64,000 nucleotides of DNA from DATATJ01 sp963789075 (GTDB lineage: Bacteria > Acidobacteriota > Vicinamibacteria > Vicinamibacterales > CAVVIG01): contig CAWBJQ010000005.1 in assembly GCA_963789075.1 (NCBI GenBank), positions 1 to 64,000 on the forward strand, read 5' to 3'. Both the position numbers and the translations under genes were made by a program. Below, in pieces: positions 1 through 8,231 of this stretch. The notes under the pieces are model-generated. The model ran no database searches. It was not told where the DNA came from and saw nothing but the letters and a program-made list of their open reading frames with translations. The first letter of the stretch is position 1; every line of letters starts with the position of its first letter.

Positions 1-385
1 CGGTGCTTCTTTAGGGCGCGCTGAACGGTACTACGGCTGCAGCGGAATTTTTCCTCCGCCTCGGCGATTACGCCTCTGCGCTTGGCGCATCCTCTTGCTT
101 CATCGCCAAATTCCGCGATCTCCATCTCCCGGGCCACTGTGCTGGCCAAAGAGTGCCCAATTCTTGGGGCGCTTCCTGTCGCCCCGTAATACCTCGCTCA
201 GAAATTTCCGGATATAGGGGCGTAACCGGCTCACCTCCTTCGAGATAAAGGGCCAGTAACTCCCAATCGCCGTCGCGTGCCTTTAGAAGCACCACCTTAT
301 CGGGACTGCTATTAACCCAATTGAGAAGCGTCTCCTTATCGGGATTGTTCGGAAGCCAATCGGTACAAGGCGGCTTGCTGGGCAT
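1..385 (-). CDS. Partial, frameshifted HTH-containing protein of unknown role
   Basis: The gene starts at an ATG at 385 and runs leftwards off the window. The first frame reads a Trp/Leu-rich N-terminus (WELLALYLEGGEPVTP). After about position 200 the sensible continuation (EVLRGDRKRPKN) is in a second frame. From about 145 to the edge a third frame gives a helix-turn-helix-like stretch (AEEKFRCSRSTVQRALKK). Two single-base shifts therefore interrupt one reading frame of at least 120 codons. The GC content is visibly lower than in the neighbours, which may indicate transfer. The HTH suggests DNA binding, but I do not recognise the family. Confidence 0.5.
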
Positions 386-501
386 GGGACACCGTCATCA
401 CCGTCTCCCGGGAGAGGTGGCGCGGAGCGCGCATCGCGACGGTGAGGCGATGCGACGGCTGAGCAGGCCGGCCCCGCGCGCTTCTTCTGAAAGTCGCGGA
501 T

Positions 502-807
502 ATGTGGATTCTGCAGAGTGAAGCCGACGATGCCGAGGCGATGATCTTTCGCATCCCGCCGGGCGCCATCAAGACCGTAGGCCGCGCCTCGCGCGCCGAC
601 TTCATCGTGGACGCGGCGCTCGTGTCGCGCCTGCACTGCCGGCTGACGGCGACCGAGGACCGGATCGACGTCGAGGATCTGCAGAGCACCAACGGTACGT
701 TCGTCAACGACGCACGGATCGAACGTGGCTGCGTGAGCGACGGCGACCGGCTTCGCGTCGGCAGGGTGGAATTGAAGGTGGCGCGCTGGCGTGGCGCGGA
801 GCTCTAG
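502..807 (+). CDS. FHA-domain protein
   Basis: This 101-residue protein is essentially one forkhead-associated domain, a module that binds phosphothreonine peptides. The core motifs are present in order: GRASRADF near residue 33, SRLHCRL near residue 47, and STNGTFVND near residue 67. There is no signal peptide or membrane segment, so it should be cytoplasmic. FHA proteins usually partner with Hanks-type Ser/Thr kinases. The nearby kinase-like gene at 2810-4808 lacks the usual catalytic residues, so its true partner is unknown. Confidence 0.88.
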   Translation: MWILQSEADDAEAMIFRIPPGAIKTVGRASRADFIVDAALVSRLHCRLTATEDRIDVEDLQSTNGTFVNDARIERGCVSDGDRLRVGRVELKVARWRGAEL

Positions 808-816
808 TCCTGCAGT

Positions 817-1464
817 TCAGTCCTGCCCGATCAGGAACGGATTGGTCCGCCGCTCGTGGCCGATCGTCGTGCTCGGTCCATGTCCCGGGTACACGACTGC
901 GTCATCGCCGAACGCGAAGAGCACCGTGCGGATCGAGCCGATGAGCGTGTTGTAGTCGCCGCCCGGCAGATCCGTGCGGCCGATCGAGCCGGCGAAGAGC
1001 GTGTCGCCGACGAAGAGATCCTTGCCCTTTTCGCCCCTCCGCCCAATTTGCAGGCACACGCCGCCGGGACAGTGCCCCGGTGTGTGGTGCGGGCGGACCT
1101 CGTACTCGCCGAACGGAATCACTTGGCCCGCTGAATAGAATTCGTCGATCGGCGGCTGCGGCTCGACGCGCAAGCCGAACATGCGGCCGGACTCCACGGC
1201 GTGCTCGTACAGGAACAGATCGTCGCGGTGCAAGTAGATCGGCACGTCGAGCGCGCGTTTGGCGGCAGCGACGCCGGTGACGTGGTCGACGTGGGCGTGC
1301 GTCAGCAGAATGGCGCGGACGGCGAGCGTCTCGCGCTCCGCAAACGCGAGCAGTCCGGCGACTTCGTCGCCCGGATCGATGAAAATCGCCTCGCGCGTGC
1401 GCTCGCAGCCCACGACGAAGCCGTTCTTCATGAATGGGCCGACTGCCTGCGTCTCCAGTATCAT
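817..1464 (-). CDS. Metallo-beta-lactamase-fold hydrolase (glyoxalase II-like)
   Basis: This 215-residue protein has the metal-binding motifs of the family in order: THAHVDH, HTPGHCPGG, VGDTLF and a final YPGHG. It resembles single-domain hydroxyacylglutathione-hydrolase-like enzymes that cleave thioesters. The usual C-terminal glyoxalase II domain is absent, so the substrate is uncertain. I chose the ATG at 1464 because homology begins there (MILETQ); an upstream extension would read through the divergent gene. A -10-like TAAGAT lies 11 bases upstream of this ATG on the same strand. The start codon overlaps the start of the divergent receiver-like gene. Confidence 0.85.
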   Translation of the reverse strand: MILETQAVGPFMKNGFVVGCERTREAIFIDPGDEVAGLLAFAERETLAVRAILLTHAHVDHVTGVAAAKRALDVPIYLHRDDLFLYEHAVESGRMFGLRVEPQPPIDEFYSAGQVIPFGEYEVRPHHTPGHCPGGVCLQIGRRGEKGKDLFVGDTLFAGSIGRTDLPGGDYNTLIGSIRTVLFAFGDDAVVYPGHGPSTTIGHERRTNPFLIGQD

Positions 1465-1822
1465 GGTAGACGTGATCTTAGCAGTCCTCGACGATCTCCT
1501 GTTCAGCTCGAAAATCAAAAACGCATCCGCACAGCTCGGCATCACGGTCCGCTACGCGCGGACGTCCGCCGACGCGCTGGCCGAGATGCGGAAGAGCGTG
1601 CCGTCGCTCGTGATTTTCGATCTCGACAGCCGGCGCACCGACCCGCTGGCGACGCTCGCGGAGATGAAGAAAGATTCCGCGCTCGCCACCATTCCGACCG
1701 TCGCCTTCGCCTCGCACGTACACGGCGAGGCGATCAACGCCGCGCGAGCGGCGGGAATGGACGAAGTGCTGGCGCGATCGGCTTTCACGATGCGGCTGGG
1801 CGACATCCTTCGGAACGTATGA
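1463..1822 (+). CDS. Single-domain response-regulator receiver-like protein
   Basis: This 119-residue protein has the alternating pattern of a CheY-like receiver domain. It opens with VDVILAVLDDLLFSSKI, has a central VIFDLDS strand carrying a possible phospho-acceptor Asp, and ends with the AGMDEVLARSAF region where a receiver has its conserved Lys. There the Lys appears to be replaced by Arg, so phosphorylation is uncertain. There is no output domain. Its ATG overlaps the start codon of the divergent hydrolase gene, and its stop lies 22 bases before the dehydratase gene, so the two may be co-transcribed. Confidence 0.7.
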   Translation: MVDVILAVLDDLLFSSKIKNASAQLGITVRYARTSADALAEMRKSVPSLVIFDLDSRRTDPLATLAEMKKDSALATIPTVAFASHVHGEAINAARAAGMDEVLARSAFTMRLGDILRNV

Positions 1823-1854
1823 CCCTCGACATCGTTCGGAACGCATGACCCTCG
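1809..1854 (+). repeat. Short tandem duplication with 26-bp period
   Basis: The 20-base segment TTCGGAACGTATGACCCTCG at 1809 recurs at 1835 with one change. The first copy contains the stop of the receiver-like gene and the second contains the start codon of the dehydratase gene. Confidence 0.85.
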
Positions 1855-2807
1855 TTGATGTGCTGTGCGCCCGGCGGCGCATTGCGCCGTACGTGCGGCG
1901 AACGCCGCTCGTCCGATCGTTCTGGCTGTCTGAGGCGACTGGCGCGCGCGTGGCGCTGAAGCTCGAGTCGCTTCAGGATTCGAATTCTTTCAAGATCCGC
2001 GGCGCGTACAATGCCGTGATCGCGCGCCTTGAACGGGGCGCCGCGCGCTCCGTTCAGCTCGTCACCGCATCCGCTGGCAACCACGGCCGCGCGCTTGCCG
2101 CGGCCGCGGAAACCTTTCACCTGCCGCTGATCGTCTTCACGCCGGCAGATGCTCCCGCGACCAAAATCCAGGCGATTCGCCGACACGGCGCGGAGCTCCG
2201 CGCGGACGCGCGGGACTACGACGAAGCAGAGAGCCTGGCCAAGGCGTTTGCCCAACGGACGGGCGCAGAGTTCGTCTCGCCATACAGCGATGCTGACGTC
2301 ATCGCTGGAGCGGCCACGATTGCGCTGGAGATTTTCGAGGACGCGCCGGACACCAGCACGCTCGTGGTGCCGATTGGCGGGGGCGGCTTGATCAGCGGCG
2401 TGGCGGCGGCGGCGAAAGCTCTCGCGCCGGCGTGCAGCGTGATCGGCGTGGAAGCCGAAGCGTCGTGCGCATTTCAGGCGAGCGTCCAGGCGGGCGCGCT
2501 CGTCCGGATCGTCCCGGGCCCCACGCTGGCCGACGGCCTCGGCGGCAATCCGGATCCCGACACGATCACCTTCGCATTCATCCAGCAGTTCGTCGATCGC
2601 ATCGTGACGGTCAGCGAACCAGACCTGTCGGCCGCCATCGCCGGGCTCGTCGAATCGGAGCACCTCATCGCCGAGGGCGCCGGGGCGGCGGCCACGGCCG
2701 CGCTCGCGGGGCGACGGGTGGAGGTGAGCGGACGCCACGTCGTGGCGATCGTGTCGGGTGCCAACGTGGATCGCACGAAGCTGGCGGAAATTCTTCAAGG
2801 AAGCTAG
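1845..2807 (+). CDS. Threonine/serine dehydratase-like PLP enzyme
   Basis: This 320-residue protein is a fold-type II pyridoxal-phosphate enzyme. The cofactor Lys sits in NSFKIRGAYNAV, the adenine/phosphate-binding loop is SAGNHGRALA, and the phosphate loop is GGGGLISGVAAAAK. The length and lack of a C-terminal ACT domain match catabolic threonine/serine ammonia-lyases or serine racemases rather than isoleucine-regulated IlvA. It is predicted to convert L-threonine to 2-oxobutanoate and ammonia, or act on serine. It is convergent with the kinase-like gene, with only two bases between their stop codons. The frame is intact. Confidence 0.85.
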   Translation: MTLVDVLCARRRIAPYVRRTPLVRSFWLSEATGARVALKLESLQDSNSFKIRGAYNAVIARLERGAARSVQLVTASAGNHGRALAAAAETFHLPLIVFTPADAPATKIQAIRRHGAELRADARDYDEAESLAKAFAQRTGAEFVSPYSDADVIAGAATIALEIFEDAPDTSTLVVPIGGGGLISGVAAAAKALAPACSVIGVEAEASCAFQASVQAGALVRIVPGPTLADGLGGNPDPDTITFAFIQQFVDRIVTVSEPDLSAAIAGLVESEHLIAEGAGAAATAALAGRRVEVSGRHVVAIVSGANVDRTKLAEILQGS

Positions 2808-2809
2808 AC

Positions 2810-4808
2810 CTACGGGTGCCGGTCGAGGAGACCTGCCAGAACGCTGACCGCGAGCTCGCGATCGCGCGCGAGTGCATCGGCTGGACTCTGATGATCCGCA
2901 ATCGTCGGACGCCACCCAGCCACCGCCGCGCGTCCGCCGGCGGCCTGCGGATCCAGCTCCAGCGCACGCCGTTCGAACGCCGCCGACAAGTCCGGCGCGA
3001 TGGTCTGGATCACATCCGCGACGTCGCGATATGTGTCGCCGTTTGACGGATCGAGATCGATCGCACGCCTCAGATACTGCAGCGTCTGCGACAACGACGT
3101 CGAGACCAGAGCCATCGCCACATTGGCCGAGGCGAGATCGGGATCGAGCTGGTACGGCGCGCTCAGCGGCGGTCCTGATCCGTTCTCGTCTTCCGGCGTC
3201 GTCTGAGCCGGTGTGAACGGCGCTGGCCTGCAGCGCCACCGCAAGCCCCGCAAACGCTTCAGGCAACCCATCGTCCGCAGCGATGGCCGCCTGGTAGTCC
3301 TTCACTGCCACGGCAGGCTGTCCATCGGCCGTCGTCTGACGTCCACGCAGGTACAGCTCGTACGCCGCTCGATCGACCTGACGCGAGGAAGCGCGCGCCG
3401 TCGCCGCGGTGAGCTGCAGCGGCAGATGCAGCGCCTGGGCAATGTCCTCGGCGGCCCGTGCCTGCAGCGCGAAAATATCTTTCACGGAACGCGTGTATTC
3501 GCCGGTCCACAGCGACGCGCCGTCGAGCGGGTCGCTGAGCGCGAGTGTCACCTTGACCGTGTCGTCCTCAGGCTGCACCGATCCGGTCAGCACGACGGCC
3601 GCGCCAAGCTCGCGCGCGACGTCGCTGGCCGTGCGACTGCGGTACGTTCTCAGCGCGGCGCGGCCGATCACGTTCACGCCCGGCGTCTGGCCCAGCCGCG
3701 TGATCAGATCGTCGGTCAGCCCGTCTGCAAAAAACGTTTGCGAGGCGTCGGAACCGCTCAACACGAGCGGCAACACTGCGATCACGGGTCGCGGCGGGGG
3801 CCCCATGGCGTGGCGCCACGTGCGCTCAATGGCTTCGCGCTGCCACCACCCAACGGCGGCCAGCGTGACGAGCATCAGCAGCAGCACACTGGCCCCAGCG
3901 AAGGATCGCCGACGTGGCGCCAGGACAGGGCGCGATGCGCGCTCCGGCTCGCTCATCCCGCTGCGCGCGTCGAGGATCGCCGCCGCCGCTCTCAGCTCAG
4001 CCGCCATCGTCGCGATCGACTCGTATCGCTGGTCGACCTTCCTGGCGAGCGCCTTCGACAAGATGGCGTCGAGCTCGGCGGGCAGGGCGGCGTTCGTCTT
4101 GCCCAGCGCGGGCCATGGCGCCTGCGCGATCTGAGCTGCCAGATCGGAAGGAGTCGCACCAGAGAACGGCAGGCGGCCGGTGAGCATCTCGAACAACACC
4201 GTGCCCAATGAGAACACGTCGGTTCGGTGATCGATTTGCTCGCCGAGCAGCTGCTCGGGCGACCGGTACGCGACGGCGTCGATCGCGCCCGCTGAGGCGA
4301 CGCCGATCGCCGCGCTGGACTGCGCGCGCGCGGCCGCGCTCTTCGTCCACGCCGCGAGGCCAATGTCGAGGATTTTCGCGTTTCCCTTCGGTGTGACGAT
4401 GATGGAGTCGGGGGAGAGGCCGCCGTCCACGAGGCCTTCTGCGTGCGCATCGGCGAGCGCGTCCGCAATCTGCACGGCCAGATCGATCGCCCGCCGGGGA
4501 TTCAGCGGGCGGCCGGCGATCGTCGTCTTCAGCGTTTCGCCAGCCACGAACTCGAAGACCAGGAACAGTTCGCCCTGGTCCTCACCGATCTCATAGAGCG
4601 CGGCGATGTTGGGATGCGAGAGCGCCGCAGCGGCCCGCGCGTCGCTCAACAGCCGTTCGCGCCGATCGCGATCGCCGGCGATTGCTGCCGCCACTACTTT
4701 GATGGCCACGGTCCGGCCCGCGCGCGTATCGCGCGCGCGGTAGACGTCGCCGAGGCCGCCGGCGCCGATCCGATCGAGGATCTTGTAGTGACCGAGGCTC
4801 TCGATCAT
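2810..4808 (-). CDS. Ser/Thr kinase-like protein (probable pseudokinase) with TolB/FlgO-like and TPR tail, frameshifted
   Basis: Residues 8-270 form a Hanks-type kinase fold: Gly-rich loop IGAGGLGDVYRARD, VAIKVV lysine, LDIG in place of DFG, and SPEQ in place of APE. The catalytic loop reads DGGLSPDS where active kinases have HRDLKPxN, so activity is doubtful. A membrane segment (SVLLLMLVTLAAVGWW) follows near residue 310, then a TolB/FlgO-like domain (VIAVLPLVLSG, FFADGLTDDLITRL) and TPR-type helices. The frame breaks near 3165; the continuation with DPDLASANVAMA and DLDPSNGDTYRDVA ends at 2810. It is the last gene of a minus-strand operon with the two genes upstream. Confidence 0.8.
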
Positions 4809-4827
4809 GTTTTGATGGAGTGGCTGC

Positions 4828-5091
4828 TTACTGGCGCGACCTCAACTCTTGCATGGCGCTCTGCACGAGCTGCTTGGCATCGTCGAGCTGTTCGAGCACG
4901 AGCGCGATGTCCATTTTCGGTTTGCCGGGATAGCGTTCGCTCTGGCAGTAGATGCCGTGCTGGCCGACGAGGGCGAGTGAGTCGGTGAGAAGATCGAGCG
5001 CCACCGCGAGTCGGCCTCGCGCCGTGCCCATCATCGTCTCGTGCCGTTCGAGCGAGTCGTGATGCTTGTCGAAGACCGTTTTCAATTTCAC
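4828..5091 (-). CDS. Small conserved-looking protein, unknown function
   Basis: This 87-residue, probably helical, charged protein starts at an ATG that overlaps the stop of the upstream dehydrogenase gene (ATGA). It ends 19 bases before the kinase-like gene, so it is the middle gene of a three-gene operon. It contains one Cys in GIYCQSERYPGKPK. No domain was recognised, and nothing suggests a membrane segment or signal peptide. Confidence 0.65.
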   Translation of the reverse strand: MKLKTVFDKHHDSLERHETMMGTARGRLAVALDLLTDSLALVGQHGIYCQSERYPGKPKMDIALVLEQLDDAKQLVQSAMQELRSRQ

Positions 5092-5813
5092 TTTCTCGGC
5101 TTCGACGGCCGGATCTCGACACGGCTCGGCAGGCTGCGGCGCGGATGCCGCAGCAGGTCGATGACGACCTCAGCCACTTCTTCCGGGGCGATCTTCCAGT
5201 CGGCGTCCTTCGACGCGTCTCCGCCCGAGAAGTCCGTCGCGACCGATCCCGGCATCACGTAGCTCACGCGGATGTTGTCGTAGCGCACTTCCTGCATCAG
5301 CGATTCGCTGAACGCGTTCAGTCCGGCTTTCGACGCGCAGTAGGCGGCACCCGCGGCGAACGCGCTCTTGCCGGCAAGACTGCTGATGTTGATGATGAAG
5401 CCGCCGTCGCGCCGGCGCATCTGTGGGATTGCGGCGTGGCATGCGTTGAAGACGCCGGTCAGGTTCGTATCGATGACGTCGGACCACTGCGCCGGCGTCA
5501 TCTCTGCCACCTCGGCGAAGATGCCGACGCCCGCGTTGTTGATCAGCACGTCGAGTCCGCCGAACCGGGTGACCGCCGCGCCCACGGCGCGCTCCATGTC
5601 GGCGTAGCTCTTCACGTCGGCCGGCACGCTCTCGGCCTTGCCGTGGCCGGCGCTCTCGATGTCGCGGCAGGCGGCGGACAGGTGCGCTTCACTGCGGCCG
5701 GTGATCACGACCTTCGCGCCTTCCGCGACGAGCGCGCGCGCAATCGCGCGTCCGATGCCGCGCGAGCCGCCGGTGACCAACGCGACCTGACCTTGGAGCG
5801 ATTCCATCCTCAC
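5088..5813 (-). CDS. Short-chain dehydrogenase/reductase (SDR)
   Basis: This 241-residue protein is a classical SDR using NAD(P)H. It shows the cofactor loop TGGSRGIGRAIA near residue 15, NNAGVG near 90, an active-site Ser in NISSLAGKSAF, and the catalytic pair in YCASKAG near 158. It resembles 3-oxoacyl-ACP-reductase-like SDRs, but the substrate cannot be read from sequence. It heads the operon with the 87-residue protein and the kinase-like gene. The divergent dehydrogenase-like gene starts 19 bases away. Confidence 0.88.
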   Translation of the reverse strand: MRMESLQGQVALVTGGSRGIGRAIARALVAEGAKVVITGRSEAHLSAACRDIESAGHGKAESVPADVKSYADMERAVGAAVTRFGGLDVLINNAGVGIFAEVAEMTPAQWSDVIDTNLTGVFNACHAAIPQMRRRDGGFIINISSLAGKSAFAAGAAYCASKAGLNAFSESLMQEVRYDNIRVSYVMPGSVATDFSGGDASKDADWKIAPEEVAEVVIDLLRHPRRSLPSRVEIRPSKPRK

Positions 5814-5817
5814 AGCT

Positions 5818-5823
5818 TAGAAT
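5818..5823 (+). promoter_or_regulatory. -10-like TAGAAT just upstream of a start codon
   Basis: TAGAAT ends nine bases before the ATG at 5833. A transcript starting six to nine bases downstream would have almost no leader. No clear -35 element is visible. Confidence 0.4.
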
Positions 5824-5832
5824 AGCGCAGCA

Positions 5833-6675
5833 ATGATTGACGTGGCGATCATCGGCGCGGGCGAGCTTGGCGGCGCGCTGGCGCACCGGCTCGCGCGGAC
5901 GAACGTCGCCGCGGCGATTCGGCTGATCGACGAGACGGGCCGTGTCGCGGCCGGCAAGGCGCTCGACATCGCCGAAGCAGCGCCGATCGACGGCTTCGCC
6001 ACGCAGCTGTCCGGCTCGACCGACGTCACCACGGCGGCCGGCGCCGGCGTGATCATTCTGGCCGATCGCATCGGAAGCGGTGAATGGCAGGGCGAAGACG
6101 GGCTGATGCTGCTGAAGCGCCTCGCGCAGATGGGCACGAACGCCGTCGTCGTCTGCGCAGGGGCTGCGCAGCGCGAGCTCGTCGAACGCGGCGTGGCCGA
6201 GCTGCGCCTGGTGCGCACCCGACTGCTGGGGTCGGCGCCCGGCGCGCTTGCCGCCGCCGCACGCGCGATGATCGCGCTCGAAACGAACGGCTCCCCGAAC
6301 GACGTCGCGCTGACGATGATGGGCGTGCCGCCGGCGCAGATCGTGATTCCTTGGGAAGAGGCGGCGATCGGCGGGTTCAGTGCGACGCGCGTGTTGGACG
6401 AGCCGACGCGGCGCCGGATCGTTGCACGCCTGCCGGCGTTGTGGCCGCCAGGACCCTACGCGCTCGCAGCCGCTGCCGTGCAGGTCGTCGAATCGATCGC
6501 CGGGCGCTCGCGAGGGCTGTCGGTGTGCTTCGTCGCCCCAGATGTGTCGGCGGGGACGCGCGTCCGCGCGGCGGCGCTGCCGATCAGGCTCGGCCCGGCC
6601 GGCATCGTCGAGGTGGTAGTACCCGAGTTGAGCGCCCACGATCGGGTGCTGCTCGACAATGCGATGATGCTATAA
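5833..6675 (+). CDS. Malate/lactate dehydrogenase-like protein lacking catalytic residues
   Basis: The 280-residue protein opens with a Rossmann NAD-binding motif (IIGAGELGGALAHRLAR) and the family's GKALDIAEAAPI helix, so it belongs to the LDH/MDH superfamily. The segments that normally carry catalysis look altered. The Arg loop after strand 4 reads ADRIGSGEW, and the region equivalent to GGHGDTMVP reads GVPPAQIVIPWEE with no His. It is also about 30 residues shorter than typical MDH. It may be an inactive paralogue or have a different activity. It is divergent from the SDR operon and convergent with the sigma-factor gene. Confidence 0.7.
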   Translation: MIDVAIIGAGELGGALAHRLARTNVAAAIRLIDETGRVAAGKALDIAEAAPIDGFATQLSGSTDVTTAAGAGVIILADRIGSGEWQGEDGLMLLKRLAQMGTNAVVVCAGAAQRELVERGVAELRLVRTRLLGSAPGALAAAARAMIALETNGSPNDVALTMMGVPPAQIVIPWEEAAIGGFSATRVLDEPTRRRIVARLPALWPPGPYALAAAAVQVVESIAGRSRGLSVCFVAPDVSAGTRVRAAALPIRLGPAGIVEVVVPELSAHDRVLLDNAMML

Positions 6676-6676
6676 A

Positions 6677-6797
6677 TCTGGCTATTCGGTCATCTGGTTA
6701 TTCGGTTATTTGGTTATTTGAAGATCTCGTCACGGCCCGTTGCCGATAAATGACCAAATAGAATGACCAAATAACCAGATGAGCCAAATAACCAAAT
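6677..6797. repeat. Inverted clusters of an 8-bp repeat between convergent genes
   Basis: The left half holds tandem variants of an 8-bp unit (TTCGGTTAT, TTTGGTTAT). The right half holds the complement (ATAACCAA, ATAACCAG). The halves can pair over about 25 bases with mismatches, forming a long AT-rich hairpin. The element fills the gap between the dehydrogenase-like gene and the sigma-factor gene and could act as a bidirectional terminator. Confidence 0.7.
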
Positions 6798-6798
6798 G

Positions 6799-7422
6799 CT
6801 AGGTGCCGTAGATCGGCCGGTGCATCGACAAGCCGCCCGCGAAGTCCGCGAGCTGCTTGCGCAGGATGAGACGGCCGCGGTGCAGTCGCGACTTCAACGT
6901 CTGATCTTTCACGCGCAGCATCGCGCTCGCCTCTTCAGTGGACATCCCCTGAATATCGCGCAGCATGACGGGCGCGCGGTAGATCGCCGGCAGCGCGAGT
7001 ATCGCGCTGAACACGCGACGCCGGAGCTGCGAGCGCAGCACACGCTCGTCGGCCATGTCGCTCCAGTCAGCGATATCGGCAGAGAGTGCCGGCCCCTGCT
7101 CGTCGCCGTCGGCTGATGACGACCGCCGATCCTCATCCTGTGAGCGCTGATATTTCGCCGTCCGCAGCCGCGACATGGCGGCGTTGAACGTGATGCGGTA
7201 GATCCACGACGACAGCGCCGCGTCGCCGCGAAACGCCCCGACCTTGCGGTACACCTTGTACAGCACGTCCTGCGTTACTTCTTCCGCATCTTCTTTATTG
7301 CGCAGATACCGGAAAGCCAGTTGGTAGATCTTCGAGCTGTACGCGTCGGCCAGCTCACCGAGCGCGCGCTCGTCTCCGGTCTGCAGCCGCGCCAGCAGCG
7401 CGGTGTCGTTGGGGTCCCGCAT
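6799..7422 (-). CDS. ECF-type RNA polymerase sigma factor
   Basis: The 207-residue protein has sigma region 2 (AFRYLRNKEDAEEVTQDVLYK, then WIYRITFNAAMSRLR) and region 4 (LPAIYRAPVMLRDIQGMS, then LKSRLHRGRLILRK), and lacks regions 1.1 and 3. It is an RpoE-like extracytoplasmic-function sigma factor that would direct RNA polymerase to alternative promoters. A linker rich in Asp, Ser and Gly separates the two regions. No anti-sigma gene is adjacent; the next gene on this strand upstream is a DUF1648 membrane protein. Confidence 0.9.
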   Translation of the reverse strand: MRDPNDTALLARLQTGDERALGELADAYSSKIYQLAFRYLRNKEDAEEVTQDVLYKVYRKVGAFRGDAALSSWIYRITFNAAMSRLRTAKYQRSQDEDRRSSSADGDEQGPALSADIADWSDMADERVLRSQLRRRVFSAILALPAIYRAPVMLRDIQGMSTEEASAMLRVKDQTLKSRLHRGRLILRKQLADFAGGLSMHRPIYGT

Positions 7423-7511
7423 GTATGCCTCTTTGCCGGATGAAAACCCCAGCCAGCGGCAGAATATTCCACACGTGAACTAATTTTTGTAAGCTGCTGA
7501 TCTACAAGCGT

Positions 7512-8231
7512 TTACCTGAGCAGCAAGCCCAGGATGATCGTCGGACCGATCACCCCGGCGCCGAGGATCAGCGCGATGAGCGCAGCCGCGATAGGGCGGC
7601 CGAAGTTGAGCGTCCAGCGCGAGCCGTCGCGAGTCGGCACGAAAAGAGCGGGATCATCGGAGTTCTTGTAGAGCTGGCCGAAGCGCCAGTGCTGAGCCAC
7701 AAAGAGGCGCGGCTCGGGGCGCCCCACGCGTCGCTGAGCACGGATCGCTACGGCGATCGTCAACGCGATGCCAATGTACTCCCAACGCGGATACCAGGGG
7801 CCCAGCCCCGCGCGTTGACGCTGCCACATCGCCGCGAGTGCGAGCGCCGCATAGGCCTGGAAGGCGATCCAGATGAGCGCAAGGAGGATGACGGCTTCCG
7901 CCGCCGTGGCGGCGGCGCGCACGTCAGCCGGCACGGTTCGGCCACTGTCCGAAGCGGCGACGAAGGCGCCGTCTGAGCGCGACAGCAGCAGCATCGCGAT
8001 CGAGCCGAGCGTCGACGCGAGCGCCGCCTGCACGAGCAGCGGCATCAACACGCGCCACGGCGTCTTGTATTGCCAGCCGTTCGGGAATCCGTTCCTCGTG
8101 AAGTGGACGGGCAGGAGGTCTGGAAGCGAGGGGTAGCGGGCGGCCAGAAACGCCGCCGTGAATGCGAGGGTTGAGATGATTGCGGCCATCGCCAGCCGTG
8201 TCAGCAAGGTCGGCCGGCTCAGGCGCGTCAC
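7512..8231 (-). CDS. DUF1648/SdpI-like membrane protein
   Basis: I start this 239-residue protein at a GTG that overlaps the lipB stop codon (GTGA); the open frame extends further upstream but there it shadows lipB. An N-terminal membrane segment is followed by the DUF1648 signature around LPVHFTRNGFPNGW. Further hydrophobic segments lie near LASTLGSIAMLLL and AVILLALIWIAFQAY, and a C-terminal one near AALIALILGAGVIG. A soluble DUF5808-like loop (ALFVPTRDGSRWTLNFGRP) precedes the last segment. Related proteins include SdpI-type immunity factors, but most are uncharacterised. Confidence 0.75.
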   Translation of the reverse strand: MTRLSRPTLLTRLAMAAIISTLAFTAAFLAARYPSLPDLLPVHFTRNGFPNGWQYKTPWRVLMPLLVQAALASTLGSIAMLLLSRSDGAFVAASDSGRTVPADVRAAATAAEAVILLALIWIAFQAYAALALAAMWQRQRAGLGPWYPRWEYIGIALTIAVAIRAQRRVGRPEPRLFVAQHWRFGQLYKNSDDPALFVPTRDGSRWTLNFGRPIAAALIALILGAGVIGPTIILGLLLR

